Source: Betaproteobacteria bacterium (lineage in GTDB: Bacteria; Pseudomonadota; Gammaproteobacteria; Burkholderiales; Casimicrobiaceae). Taken from it: a DNA stretch of 64,000 nt. The translations under genes were made by a program, and so were the position numbers. The notes beneath the pieces are model-generated. The model ran no database searches and was not told the origin of the DNA. It worked only from the letters and a program-made list of their open reading frames with translations. This document shows positions 53,554 through 61,966 of this stretch, one piece after another. Each line of letters opens with the position of its first letter. Positions within the stretch are counted from its first letter, which is position 1. Location: positions 62,001-126,000 of the forward strand of contig WRFN01000001.1 of the NCBI GenBank assembly GCA_009778785.1. Reading direction: 5' to 3'.

Positions 53554-54046
53554 CACCGTGAATCGAAGTGGACACTTCCACAAGCGTCGGTCGCAAAACA
53601 CGAATGAGGTCAGCCGACGCGATGGCGACGAGGAAGCCGCGCTTGCCGCCGTTGATGTAAATTTTTGGAAGGTCGGCGATGCTGCGCTCCATGTACACCG
53701 GCAGTGGTTTGCGTGTGCCGAATGGGCTGGTGCCGCCGATTTGATAACCGGTATGTTTTTCGGCAACATCGTGAGCGCACGGGTGAATGGTTTTGACGTG
53801 CAACAAGCGCGCCAGTTGTTTGGTCGAAACTTCGTAATCGCCATGCATCAGAACGATCAACGGTTTTTTCCCGTCGTCTTCCATCACCAGCGTTTTGATC
53901 ACGTCGTGTTCGGAAACGCCGAGTTCGCGGGCGGAAACTGTCGTGCCGCCGTGCGCTTCATAGTTGTAAAGGCACGGCGTGAACGGCACCTGTTGGGCGC
54001 GTAAAACACGAACGGCGGCGGTAACGGGATAGGCATCTTTGTTCAT
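53546..54046 (-). CDS. ybaK: YbaK/EbsC-type Cys-tRNA(Pro) deacylase
   Basis: 166 residues. Conserved motifs ELGVSEHDVIKTLVMEDDGK, LIVLMHGDYEVSTKQLARLL with the catalytic Lys region, and YQIGGTSPFGTRKPLPVYME define YbaK. It clears Cys mischarged on tRNA(Pro) in trans. First gene of the short operon ybaK-glycosylase-mpg. Confidence 0.93.
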   Translation of the reverse strand: MNKDAYPVTAAVRVLRAQQVPFTPCLYNYEAHGGTTVSARELGVSEHDVIKTLVMEDDGKKPLIVLMHGDYEVSTKQLARLLHVKTIHPCAHDVAEKHTGYQIGGTSPFGTRKPLPVYMERSIADLPKIYINGGKRGFLVAIASADLIRVLRPTLVEVSTSIHGDD

Positions 54047-54089
54047 GAAGGTATTGTAGCGCGGTTGTCAGGGATGTGTGATTTATTCG

Positions 54090-54155
54090 GTTCACCCTGA
54101 GCTTGTCGAAGAGCAAGCGGCCATTGCGAAGGGGCTTCGACAGGCTCAGCCCGAA
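54090..54155. repeat. REP-like inverted doublet between xerD and ybaK
   Basis: Arms 54090-54111 and 54134-54155 match as an inverted repeat at 18 of 22 positions around a 22-nt spacer. Same architecture and spacer length as 12985-13049. Confidence 0.8.
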
Positions 54156-54185
54156 CGATTGAGAATGATTCAACCAGAAAAATCA

Positions 54186-55112
54186 TTACCCGCGCGGGTG
54201 ATGTTTGGCGTGCAACTGCTTCAAGCGTTCGCGGGCGACGTGGGTGTAAATCGTCGTGGTCGTGATGTCGGCGTGACCCAGCAGCAACTGCACGACGCGC
54301 AGATCGGCGCCGTGGTTCAGCAAATGGGTGGCGAAAGCGTGGCGCACAACGTGCGGCGACAGCGTTTCGGGCGCGATATCGGCGCGCAGCGCATAGCGCT
54401 TGATCAACGCCCAAAACGCCTGGCGCGTCAACGGCGCGCGGCGGGTAGTGAGAAATACATAATCGTTGCGCTGGCCGCCGGTGAGTTGCGGGCGGGCATC
54501 TTCGAGGTAACGCTTTAACCAGTCCACGGCGTTTTCGCCGAGCGGCACCATGCGCTCTTTGTTGCCTTTGCCGATGACGCGAACGATGCCGTTATCGAGC
54601 GCGACTTGCGTCCATTTCAGGGCAACCAGTTCGGAGACGCGCAAACCGGTCGCGTACAAAGTTTCCAGCATCGCCCGATCCCGAACACCGAGCGGCGTGT
54701 TGAGATCGGGCGCGTCGAGCAACGCTTCCACTTGCGTTTCGGAAATGTTTTTCGGCAAACGCTGCGTCAACTTCGGAGCGCGAACGCGCAGCGTCGGATC
54801 GGCGGTGATTTGGCCGCGTTCGTGCAGCAGTCGGTAAAAGCGACGCAACGCCGAAAGGCGACGAGCAATCGAAGAAGTTTTGGCAACGGTCGAAAATTGT
54901 TCGGCGAGCCAGCGCTCGATTTCGGCGTGCTCGGCGGTCAGCAAGTCGTGTGCGGTTCGTTGCGCGAGCCACACGGAAAAGCGCGACAAGTCGGTGCGAT
55001 AAGCGTTGAGCGAAGTGGCGGCGAGGCCGTCTTGCAACCAGATTTGATCGCAGAAAAGATCGATGAGCGCGATGTCCTTGGCGCTGGGTTGGAGAGGAGC
55101 GGCAGCGGACAT
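54186..55112 (-). CDS. xerD: Tyrosine recombinase XerD
   Basis: 308 residues from the ATG at 55112. SAM-like core-binding N-domain (LDFL-type helices, LIDLFCDQIWLQDGLAATSL) and catalytic domain with Arg in LYATGLRVSELVALKW, Lys in GKGNKERMVPLG, HxxR in LSPHVVRHAFATHLLNHGAD, and Tyr in TTTTIYTHVARE. With XerC it resolves chromosome dimers at dif. The usual HxLRH appears as HVVRH, a mild change that keeps the catalytic residues. No dif site was noticed nearby. Confidence 0.93.
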   Translation of the reverse strand: MSAAAPLQPSAKDIALIDLFCDQIWLQDGLAATSLNAYRTDLSRFSVWLAQRTAHDLLTAEHAEIERWLAEQFSTVAKTSSIARRLSALRRFYRLLHERGQITADPTLRVRAPKLTQRLPKNISETQVEALLDAPDLNTPLGVRDRAMLETLYATGLRVSELVALKWTQVALDNGIVRVIGKGNKERMVPLGENAVDWLKRYLEDARPQLTGGQRNDYVFLTTRRAPLTRQAFWALIKRYALRADIAPETLSPHVVRHAFATHLLNHGADLRVVQLLLGHADITTTTIYTHVARERLKQLHAKHHPRG

Positions 55113-55128
55113 GGAAAAGGAAACAGCG

Positions 55129-55653
55129 TCAATCGTTCGTTTCGGGAAACGCTGTTTCATCGAGCGCGTGTTCGTGTTTCAACAACCAACGCTTGATGTA
55201 CAACGGATCGCCGTGTCCGGCCTGCATGAAACCGCCCAGCGAATGTTGCGCGACGATGCGGTGACAGGGAATGATGATCACGACCGGATTGGCGCCGCAA
55301 GCGCCGCCGACCGCGCGCGGCGCCGACTTCAACGCATTCGCCAGCGCGCCGTAAGTCTGAGTGACGCCAGCGGGGATGGCTTGCAGCGCTTTCCACACCC
55401 GTTGTTGAAACAGCGTGCCGTGCGGGCGGATCGGCACGGTGAAAATAAATTGCGGATCATCGAGATAGCGATTCAACTCGCGCAGGGTTCGTTCGCTGAG
55501 GACATCCGCCGGTGCGGCTTCTTTTTCGGTGAGCGGCAAAAAAGCGATGTCGGTGATGTGAAAGCCGTTGCTGCGAACACCGAGCACAGCAAACGGCGCG
55601 CGCCATTTGGCCGACCAAGGCTCGGGAAGTTTGCTGTGCGCGAGTTGGTTCAT
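55129..55653 (-). CDS. ogt: Methylated-DNA-protein-cysteine methyltransferase
   Basis: 174 residues from the ATG at 55653 (an in-frame TTG at 55662 overlaps the argD stop). Active-site IIIPCHRIVAQHSLGGFMQAG with the methyl-accepting Cys, and the helix-turn-helix ALQAIPAGVTQTYGALANAL. It repairs O6-methylguanine in a suicide reaction. It lies between argD and xerD on the minus strand, with mpg and a hypoxanthine glycosylase 2 kb downstream. Confidence 0.93.
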   Translation of the reverse strand: MNQLAHSKLPEPWSAKWRAPFAVLGVRSNGFHITDIAFLPLTEKEAAPADVLSERTLRELNRYLDDPQFIFTVPIRPHGTLFQQRVWKALQAIPAGVTQTYGALANALKSAPRAVGGACGANPVVIIIPCHRIVAQHSLGGFMQAGHGDPLYIKRWLLKHEHALDETAFPETND

Positions 55654-55658
55654 CACCG

Positions 55659-56882
55659 TCAAGTCAACAAGCTCGTCAGCGCTGTTTCGAGGCGCGCCAA
55701 GCCTTCGCGGATGTCTTCTTCGGCGATGATGAGCGGCGGCGCCAGTCGCAAAACGTCAGGGCCGGCAGCAAGCGCCAGCAAACCGGCTTTTCCGGCGGCG
55801 GCGATGACATCACTCACGCGACCTTTCAACGATCCGTCGAGTTCGCAGCCGATCAGCAAACCTTCGCCGCGAATCGCTTTGCAAAACGGGCGGCGTTGTT
55901 GAATGGCGTTTAATCCCGCCATGAACAACCGATGACGGGTCTTGACGCCTTCGAGAAATTCGCGGTTGTTGATTACGTCGAACACGGCTTCGCCGATAGC
56001 GCAGGCAAGCGGGTTGCCGCCGTAGGTGGTGCCGTGCGTACCGGGAGTGAACACGCGAGCGACTTCATTGGTGGTGAGCATCGCGCCGAGCGGAAAGCCG
56101 CCGCCCAGTCCCTTCGCGGATGTCAGAATGTCCGGCGTGATGCCTTTGTTCATGTACGAAAACAGCGCGCCGGTGCGCCCCATGCCGGTCTGAATTTCAT
56201 CGAGAATCAGCAGCGCTTCGTGCCACGAACACAGATGGCGCGCCAAATGCAAAAAATCTTCGGTGAGCGGAATCACGCCGCCTTCGCCTTGAATCGTTTC
56301 GAGAATCACCGCGCAAACATTGTCGCCGTGTTCGTCGAACGCGGCCTGCAACGCGTCCTCATCGTTGTAGGGCACATGGGTGATGCCGCCCGGCACCGGC
56401 CCGAAGCCCGACGAATATTTCGGCTGACCACCGGCAGTGACGGTGAAAAAAGTGCGGCCATGAAATGAATTGGTCAACGAGATTACTTGCGATTTTTGCG
56501 GCCCGGCGGTGTCGTGAGCGTAACGGCGCGCCAGTTTCAGCGCTGCTTCGTTGGCTTCGGCGCCGGAGTTGCAGAAGAACACGCGGTCGGCAAACGTGTG
56601 TTCGACCAGACGTTTTGCCAAACGCAGCGCCGGTTCGTTGGTAAACCAGTTGGAAACGTGCCAGAGTTTTTTCGACTGCGCCTCGAGCGCCGCCACCATC
56701 GCCGGATGACAATGCCCGAGCGCGTTGACGGCAACACCGGCGGCGAAGTCGATGTACATCCGGTCATCCTGATCCCAAATGCACGCGCCGCGACCGCGCA
56801 CCGGAATGAAAGGCGCCGGCGAAAAGCAGGGCACCATGATGTTGTCGAAGAGCGCGCGGGAGACGGGGACGGTAGTGTTCAT
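55659..56882 (-). CDS. argD: Acetylornithine/succinylornithine aminotransferase
   Basis: 407 residues from the ATG at 56882. Fold type I PLP enzyme: FCNSGAEANEAALKLARRYA, ILETIQGEGGVIPLTEDFL, LLILDEIQTGMGRTGALFSY and the PLP Lys in ILTSAKGLGGGFPLGAM, then HGTTYGGNPLACA. It transaminates N-acetylornithine in arginine synthesis, or succinylornithine in degradation (AstC); no ast genes are present, so biosynthesis is favoured. A TATAAT at 56917-56922 lies about 35 nt upstream. Confidence 0.93.
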   Translation of the reverse strand: MNTTVPVSRALFDNIMVPCFSPAPFIPVRGRGACIWDQDDRMYIDFAAGVAVNALGHCHPAMVAALEAQSKKLWHVSNWFTNEPALRLAKRLVEHTFADRVFFCNSGAEANEAALKLARRYAHDTAGPQKSQVISLTNSFHGRTFFTVTAGGQPKYSSGFGPVPGGITHVPYNDEDALQAAFDEHGDNVCAVILETIQGEGGVIPLTEDFLHLARHLCSWHEALLILDEIQTGMGRTGALFSYMNKGITPDILTSAKGLGGGFPLGAMLTTNEVARVFTPGTHGTTYGGNPLACAIGEAVFDVINNREFLEGVKTRHRLFMAGLNAIQQRRPFCKAIRGEGLLIGCELDGSLKGRVSDVIAAAGKAGLLALAAGPDVLRLAPPLIIAEEDIREGLARLETALTSLLT

Positions 56883-56916
56883 GATTTTATGGCCTGGAAA
56901 AAAGATTAAGTGAGTT

Positions 56917-56922
56917 ATTATA
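56917..56922 (-). promoter_or_regulatory. -10 box of argD
   Basis: Perfect TATAAT on the minus strand, about 35 nt before the argD ATG, in an AT-rich stretch. No clear -35. Confidence 0.45.
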
Positions 56923-56953
56923 AAAGACCGGCGGGCATTTGGTTTGGGATTTT

Positions 56954-57673
56954 TCAACGGCGATACCCGAGTAACGCCAAATGCGTTTCGTTCAAGTAGC
57001 AACAATCGCCGGGGGCGAGCGCGGGCAGCAAGCCGTCACCCAATGACAGCGCGCCGAAGCCGGCGCGATGCAATGCTTCGACGCGGTTACCGGCGGCGGC
57101 GATCATCCGTTTGACCTGATGGTATTTGCCCTGATCGATGCTGAGCATCAGCGTGTGCGAATCAAGAGGTTGCGCCGACAGCGCCGACAGCGATTCGGTC
57201 TCGTCGGCCAGCAAAACACCGGCGAGCAATTTCTTCGGCAGTGTCTCATCAAGCGCGTGCTTCAAGGTAACACGGTAATGCTTGACGATATGCCGTTTCG
57301 GCGATGCCATCGCGTGAATGAACCGGCCATCGTCCGAAAACAGCAACAGCCCCGTGGTGTCGGCGTCGAGGCGGCCGACGCTTTGCACGCCGCGCCGAAT
57401 CAGCGGCTCTGGCAGCAAAGTGTAAACGCTGCGGTGGTGTTGCGGTTGGCGTGTGCACTCAAAGTTGGCTGGTTTGTGCATCGCCAGATAAACGTACTCG
57501 GCATACGTCCAGATTTCGCCGTCGATTTCAAACGTCAAACCGGCAGGATTGAATTCGGCTTGCGGGTCGCAACGCGGCTCGCCGTTGATGCTCACGTCAC
57601 CGGCTTCGATAAGCTGACGACAGGCTTTGCGACTGCCGAAACCTTGAGATTGAAGGAGGCGATCAAGTTGCAT
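56954..57673 (-). CDS. rsuA: 16S rRNA pseudouridine(516) synthase family protein (RsuA)
   Basis: 239 residues. N-terminal S4 domain (MQLDRLLQSQGFGSRKACRQ) and catalytic motif SVGRLDADTTGLLLFSDDG with the nucleophilic Asp; QGKYHQVKRMIAAAGNRVEA is the RsuA-type C-terminal block. The linker is short, as in RsuA. Ends 71 nt before argD on the same strand. Confidence 0.92.
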   Translation of the reverse strand: MQLDRLLQSQGFGSRKACRQLIEAGDVSINGEPRCDPQAEFNPAGLTFEIDGEIWTYAEYVYLAMHKPANFECTRQPQHHRSVYTLLPEPLIRRGVQSVGRLDADTTGLLLFSDDGRFIHAMASPKRHIVKHYRVTLKHALDETLPKKLLAGVLLADETESLSALSAQPLDSHTLMLSIDQGKYHQVKRMIAAAGNRVEALHRAGFGALSLGDGLLPALAPGDCCYLNETHLALLGYRR

Positions 57674-57738
57674 GGGGGTATTTTCAGGCGGTGACGCAGC
57701 AGTGTTTTTGGTGGCGGGTTTTTCTCTTCCTCAATGCC

Positions 57739-57768
57739 GTAGGGGCGCTTTGCGAAGCGCCCCTACGA
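57739..57768. repeat. 30-bp palindrome between rsuA and bamD
   Basis: CGTAGGGGCGCTT, loop TGCG, AAGCGCCCCTACG: perfect 13-bp arms. Same family as 35248-35271. Confidence 0.8.
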
Positions 57769-57796
57769 TGCCTGATCCCGGATTCCTGCCGTGCGA

Positions 57797-58642
57797 TCAC
57801 CAAAACTTCCAGAACATATACCAGGGTTTTTTCTCCGTCTTGACGCTGTCGGGATACGAAGCTTCGAGAATGCGGCGGGTGTCGCTCGCCATATCTTTCA
57901 TCCCCAGTTTTTCATAGCTGCTGACCATCAGCACGAGCGCTTCTTCGTTCGATGGGGTGCGCGGAAAGTTGATCAGCGCTGTTTGCGCGCGGTTGATCGC
58001 GGAGAGGTAAGCGCCGCGATTGTAGTAATAGCGCGCGGCGTGAACTTCGTACAATCCCATTGCGTTGGAGAGGTAGAGCATTCGCGTTTTGCCGTCTTCG
58101 GAATAGCGGCTGTCCGGGAATTTCTCGGTCAACTCCTTGAAGGCGTTGAACGATTCGCGCATCGACTTCGGGTCGCGCTCGGAAAGGTCTTGCTCATAGA
58201 CATAGCCCAGCAAGCCCTGATCTTCGCGGAAATAGACCAGCCCCTTCAGGTAGTACGCATAGTCGGTGCTGGGATGGTTGGGATACATCCGGATGAAACG
58301 GTCGCACTGCGCGATGGCCGCCTGCGTTTCACCCGCGCGGTAATTGGCGTAGGCCGATTCGAGAATCGCCTGTTGGGCGTAGCGCCCATAAGGGAAGCGC
58401 GCTTCCAGACTCTCGAACAGCTTGATCGCGCGCGCGTAATTGCCTTCTTTCGCCGCGTCGTGCGCCGTCTGATAAATCTTTTCCGCCGACCAAGTGGCGG
58501 TTTCGTTCTGAACCTCGAGCGAGCCGCATCCCAACAACGTCAACGCGGCAAACAGCGCCAACACCCACGCTCTGGAAGCGGTCGTCACCGACCGGCAAGA
58601 ATTCGACAAGTGCAATATCTGGGGTAACATCGGTACTTTCAT
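57797..58642 (-). CDS. bamD: Outer membrane assembly lipoprotein BamD (ComL)
   Basis: 281 residues from the ATG at 58642; a second ATG at 58630 is possible. Signal with lipobox LTLLGC, then five TPR-like repeats (AEKIYQTAHDAAKEGNYARA; ALFESLEARFPYGRYAQQAI-like; CDRFIRMYPNHPSTDYAYYL; FRDLTEKFPDSRYSEDGKTR-like). Essential member of the Bam complex that inserts beta-barrels such as the TolC-type protein encoded here. Divergent from rluD with 16 bp between the chosen starts, a conserved arrangement. Confidence 0.94.
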   Translation of the reverse strand: MKVPMLPQILHLSNSCRSVTTASRAWVLALFAALTLLGCGSLEVQNETATWSAEKIYQTAHDAAKEGNYARAIKLFESLEARFPYGRYAQQAILESAYANYRAGETQAAIAQCDRFIRMYPNHPSTDYAYYLKGLVYFREDQGLLGYVYEQDLSERDPKSMRESFNAFKELTEKFPDSRYSEDGKTRMLYLSNAMGLYEVHAARYYYNRGAYLSAINRAQTALINFPRTPSNEEALVLMVSSYEKLGMKDMASDTRRILEASYPDSVKTEKKPWYMFWKFW

Positions 58643-58658
58643 TTCATGGATCGCCCGC

Positions 58659-59621
58659 TTGAATTCCGAGCATTATACCTTCCCGCCCTCTGTCCTGACC
58701 GTCCCCGAAGAGCTGGCCGGGCAACGGCTCGATCAGGCGCTGGCGGCATTATTGCCCCAGCATTCGCGCAGTCGCCTGAAACAGTGGATCGAAGCGGGTT
58801 ACGTGCGGGTGGATGGCCGTGCGCTGCCGCCGAAAACGCGGCTGGACGGCGGCGAAAGGCTAGCCGTCAGCGCCCCGCCACCCGACGATCTGGCGGACGC
58901 GCCGCAGGCCATCGCGCTCGATGTCATCTATGAAGACGAGGCGCTGCTGGTGATCGACAAACCGGCCGGTCTGACCGTCCACCCCGGCGCCGGCAACCGC
59001 GACGGGACGCTGCTCAACGCGCTGCTCCATTACGACGCCGCGCTGGCGCAGTTGCCGCGCGCCGGCATCGTCCACCGGCTCGACAAGGATACCAGCGGCC
59101 TGATGGCCATCGCCCGGAACGAAACCGCCCATACTGACCTCGTCCGCCAGTTGCAGGCGCGCACCGTCAAACGCGAATACCTGGCGCTGGTGTTCGGCAA
59201 CCTCGAACGCAACGCCATCGTCGAAGCGCCGATCGGGCGACACCCGACCCAGCGTACCCAAATGGCAGTCGTCAGTCGCGGTAAACCGGCGCGCACCCAT
59301 GTGTCGGTGGAACGGCGCTTCGGCTTCGCCACACTGGTGCGCTGTGCGCTCGATACCGGCCGTACCCACCAGATCCGCGTTCATTTGACCGCGCTTGGGC
59401 ACCCGCTGATCGGCGATCCCGTCTATCGCTCCGCTGCCGCCGGACGCCGGTTCGCCGCCACCGACATGCCGGAGGCCATCGCTGCCGCCCTGCGCGCCTT
59501 TCCACGGCAAGCGCTGCACGCCGCGCGCCTGGGGTTGGAACATCCGGTCAGCCGACAACCGATGCAGTGGGAATCACCGCTGCCGGGGGATTTCAGTGTA
59601 CTGTTGAAGCGGTTGGGATAA
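58659..59621 (+). CDS. rluD: 23S rRNA pseudouridine(1911/1915/1917) synthase
   Basis: 320 residues. S4 domain (AGQRLDQALAALLPQHSRSR) and catalytic GIVHRLDKDTSGLMAIARN with Asp142; RTHQIRVHLTALGHPLIGDP near the C-terminus. The conserved protein starts near VPEELAGQRLDQ; no ATG lies in frame, so I use the TTG at 58659. An ATG at 58646 is in another frame, so start assignment is uncertain. The sequence is rather GC-rich compared with neighbours. Confidence 0.92.
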   Translation: MNSEHYTFPPSVLTVPEELAGQRLDQALAALLPQHSRSRLKQWIEAGYVRVDGRALPPKTRLDGGERLAVSAPPPDDLADAPQAIALDVIYEDEALLVIDKPAGLTVHPGAGNRDGTLLNALLHYDAALAQLPRAGIVHRLDKDTSGLMAIARNETAHTDLVRQLQARTVKREYLALVFGNLERNAIVEAPIGRHPTQRTQMAVVSRGKPARTHVSVERRFGFATLVRCALDTGRTHQIRVHLTALGHPLIGDPVYRSAAAGRRFAATDMPEAIAAALRAFPRQALHAARLGLEHPVSRQPMQWESPLPGDFSVLLKRLG

Positions 59622-59825
59622 TTCGGGATTGAGCAAAAGAAAATTCAACGACGTTTGGTCGGTAAAAAAAAGCGTAAAGAATCAAAAATAGAGCGAGTCG
59701 ATTTCTGTGACTTGGATTTTAATTTAGCCATTTTTGAGCGCGTTGACTTTGATGAATGCGTCTTTAAAAATTACAATCTGGAAGGAACGCGAATTGACTC
59801 ATGCAACTTCAATAAAAGTTTTTAA
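59622..59825 (+). pseudogene. Pentapeptide-repeat remnant after rluD
   Basis: Reading on in the rluD frame after its TAA gives an open stretch to TAA at 59823-59825. Its last 45 residues fit the pentapeptide pattern with Phe/Leu/Ile at every fifth position (VDFCDLDFNLAIFERVDFDE, then VFKNYNLEGTRIDSCNFN). The part before is Lys-rich. A TTG at 59655 would give 56 residues. It is AT-rich, has no ribosome binding site and is much shorter than typical pentapeptide proteins, so I call it a fragment. The remainder of the gap to 59926 holds nothing recognisable. Confidence 0.55.
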
Positions 59826-59926
59826 TTGTCGCGTGCTCCGTTCAAGTTTGCGAAATTTTAGGATGCCGGGTTTCGCTAAGCTCAACCTATTTCAGCAGTT
59901 GTGATTTCCAGAAAATATCAGAGGAG

Positions 59927-60901
59927 CTATTTAGAAGCGTTGAGTGCTACCCCGGTTGGCTGAAAATCAATGAAAGAATTGAACGAGTCAGTGATCGGCG
60001 AGCCTGGTTCGGCGGACGAAGCAAAATCAGAAGGCATCTCGACATTAAACGCATAGTCTCCTAAAAACCAGTCTTCAGCTAAAGCTTCGGCATTGCTCAG
60101 CCGACCTAGCTCTACAAGCTTGTCCAGTATTTTTTGAAAATGCTCCTTGGTCAAGATGAGCTGGGCGTTAGTGAGTTGGCAGGGCGTTACGGTACTTGCA
60201 TTGCCTGAAGGACAGCGCTGTCCGTCGAATCCCATATAGGGATTGTTTCTGTCCCCAAACCACCCTGTAAAAATGGGGCGACCGGTACAACCATTGGCGC
60301 AGGCGCTATCGAAATTAAGCCAATCCGCATCCGAGGTGCTGCCTGGATTGGTTGGTGTAGGGTCAAAGCCATCAAAGAGTACCGGTGCAATATAGAATGC
60401 AAGCCTGTCGTTGTTATTCCAATTGCGGTGAAAAAATTCCAGCACGGGTTGAACGCCTCCTCTACCTTTGTACTGAGCCTGTAGGGAGAATTTGAAAACC
60501 AGTTTTGTATATCCGTCTTTCCAATAGTAACTTTCAAGTTCTTTACCGGGGTTGATGTTTGCCAGCCTTAAGTTCCCAAAACTCGGGCAGATCAGGTCAG
60601 CGGCAGAGAAGCGGGCGTGGAAGTCATTGAAAGACTGGCGAGCGTAGGCAATAGGGTCCGATGCGCTGCAAACCGAAGAACTGTTAGAGGGGTTGTTGGT
60701 AAGGCCAAAGGAATCCGGTTTTATCAGGGGCGGAACGCCTTTGTTCGAGATTCTGACGTTGTTAGAAAACAGCGCATTAAATCCGGTCTCCTGTGGGTTA
60801 GACGCCGCAAAAGACTCCAGCGGGGCGATCAAGAGGAAAAGAGCAAGCCCCCCAAAGATTTTGTTCTTCGATCGTTTTGTGGCTGTTTTTAACATATTCA
60901 T
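59927..60901 (-). CDS. Secreted hypothetical protein
   Basis: 324 residues from the ATG at 60901 (AAGGAA upstream). Signal peptide IFGGLALFLLIAPLESFAAS, cleavage likely after SFA. The mature part has several Cys (SSVCSA, DLICPSFG, SACANGCTG, QRCPSG, TPCQL), Asn/Gly/Pro-rich loops and aromatic-rich strands (ESYYWKDGYTKLVFKFSLQA). The C-terminal part is helical (LTKEHFQKILDKLVELGRLS). I recognise no family. It lies 35 nt after the lipoprotein gene 60937-61899 and is probably co-transcribed with it. AT-richer than the flanking housekeeping genes. Confidence 0.72.
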   Translation of the reverse strand: MNMLKTATKRSKNKIFGGLALFLLIAPLESFAASNPQETGFNALFSNNVRISNKGVPPLIKPDSFGLTNNPSNSSSVCSASDPIAYARQSFNDFHARFSAADLICPSFGNLRLANINPGKELESYYWKDGYTKLVFKFSLQAQYKGRGGVQPVLEFFHRNWNNNDRLAFYIAPVLFDGFDPTPTNPGSTSDADWLNFDSACANGCTGRPIFTGWFGDRNNPYMGFDGQRCPSGNASTVTPCQLTNAQLILTKEHFQKILDKLVELGRLSNAEALAEDWFLGDYAFNVEMPSDFASSAEPGSPITDSFNSFIDFQPTGVALNASK

Positions 60902-60936
60902 TTCCTTTGGCGTTATGCCGTCACGTTCTTGTCAAC

Positions 60937-61899
60937 TCAATGTGCGGAGATGTATTCAAAAGTTTTTCGGTATTTTGTCGTTTTTTCATTGCCTTCATTG
61001 TCGAGCACTGTCCTCGTCACATCGACCGCGGTAGGATAGCCGTCCCCATCATAGGTATAGCTATAGGTTTCAGTTTCTCTGGATAAGACGGCATCTCTGA
61101 AACGGCGCGTCGAAACACAACTCAACGGGTTATTGGGGTCGGCGAGGGCGTCATCAGAGCTTAAAGCGGTACCGATAAAACCCAATGTCGAACCGCAGTT
61201 TCCCGGGATTCTGTCAGTGGCAAAAGAATCATGAGCGCCGTCGTCAAACCACCAGACCGGCATCGTCATTCCAGAAGCAGGGCTTTTTTTATCGTCGTAA
61301 GTGTATTCCCAAGTGTTGATGATCGTGCCCATCAAAATGATGCTTCTTGTTTTCTTGAGCAAATTGCCGCGTTTATCATAGGTAGGGGTGAGGCTAAAAC
61401 CAGAAGGGTAGAAAGAGCCGGCAACCGCCCCATAATCGCCATAAGCAATGACTCTATCGCTTGAATTCAGAAAGTAACGATAAAAAATCCCGGGCGCGAT
61501 CGGAGTTTTGTCTTGATTCAATGATTGTATTTGAGAATAACTTGTGGTGGCGCCGTCCAGATTATCTGAGCCATATTGATATTGGACATAGACGATCGGT
61601 ATCAAGACGGAATTTCCACTTGCGTCATAGACTTCTTTTGTCGGGTAGGGCGTTCCGTTCGTCACCAACGAGGGGCGGGTACCATTCCCTTGATACTCGA
61701 TCTTGTTACCTTCTCCCAACGCGCTGTCTGCAATAAGACGGTTTTTACTATCGTACAAAAAAGTCCGCTCTCCCGTGCCTTCTGTCGCTACCCGACTCAG
61801 CAGTTTTTTGACTGACGCGCTACCGCCGCCACCGCCGCCACACGCAGCAAGGAAAAGCCCTAGCAGCAGGCACAAGAACAAGCTTATTTTCACTTTCAT
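60937..61899 (-). CDS. Lipoprotein with YD/RHS-like repeat motifs
   Basis: 320 residues from the ATG at 61899 (AAGGATG upstream). Lipobox GLFLAAC with Cys20 and a Gly/Ser linker. Several segments have the look of YD repeats: RTFLYDSKNRLIADSALGEG, LTPTYDKRGNLLKKTRS, WEYTYDDKK and YSYTYDGDGYPTAVDVT. True RHS proteins have many more copies and a C-terminal toxin; neither is present. The end (TTKYRKTFEYISAH) also has beta-strand character. Outer-membrane or surface location is likely. Followed by the secreted gene at 59927-60901. Confidence 0.75.
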   Translation of the reverse strand: MKVKISLFLCLLLGLFLAACGGGGGGSASVKKLLSRVATEGTGERTFLYDSKNRLIADSALGEGNKIEYQGNGTRPSLVTNGTPYPTKEVYDASGNSVLIPIVYVQYQYGSDNLDGATTSYSQIQSLNQDKTPIAPGIFYRYFLNSSDRVIAYGDYGAVAGSFYPSGFSLTPTYDKRGNLLKKTRSIILMGTIINTWEYTYDDKKSPASGMTMPVWWFDDGAHDSFATDRIPGNCGSTLGFIGTALSSDDALADPNNPLSCVSTRRFRDAVLSRETETYSYTYDGDGYPTAVDVTRTVLDNEGNEKTTKYRKTFEYISAH

Positions 61900-61966
61900 A
61901 GGGCATCCTTCAAAGAAATTGAAAACACTTCTGAAAAGATAACACGGAACAACGGCAGCGGTTAAG

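Noticed and set aside
58646..58933. Frame starting at the ATG ahead of rluD
   Set aside because: It is in a different frame from the conserved RluD protein; its product is Arg/Ala-rich. I kept the TTG at 58659 for rluD instead, with stated doubt.
60937..61899. RHS/contact-dependent toxin gene
   Set aside because: Only a few YD-like motifs, a lipoprotein signal, no RHS core end motif, no toxin tail and no immunity gene downstream.
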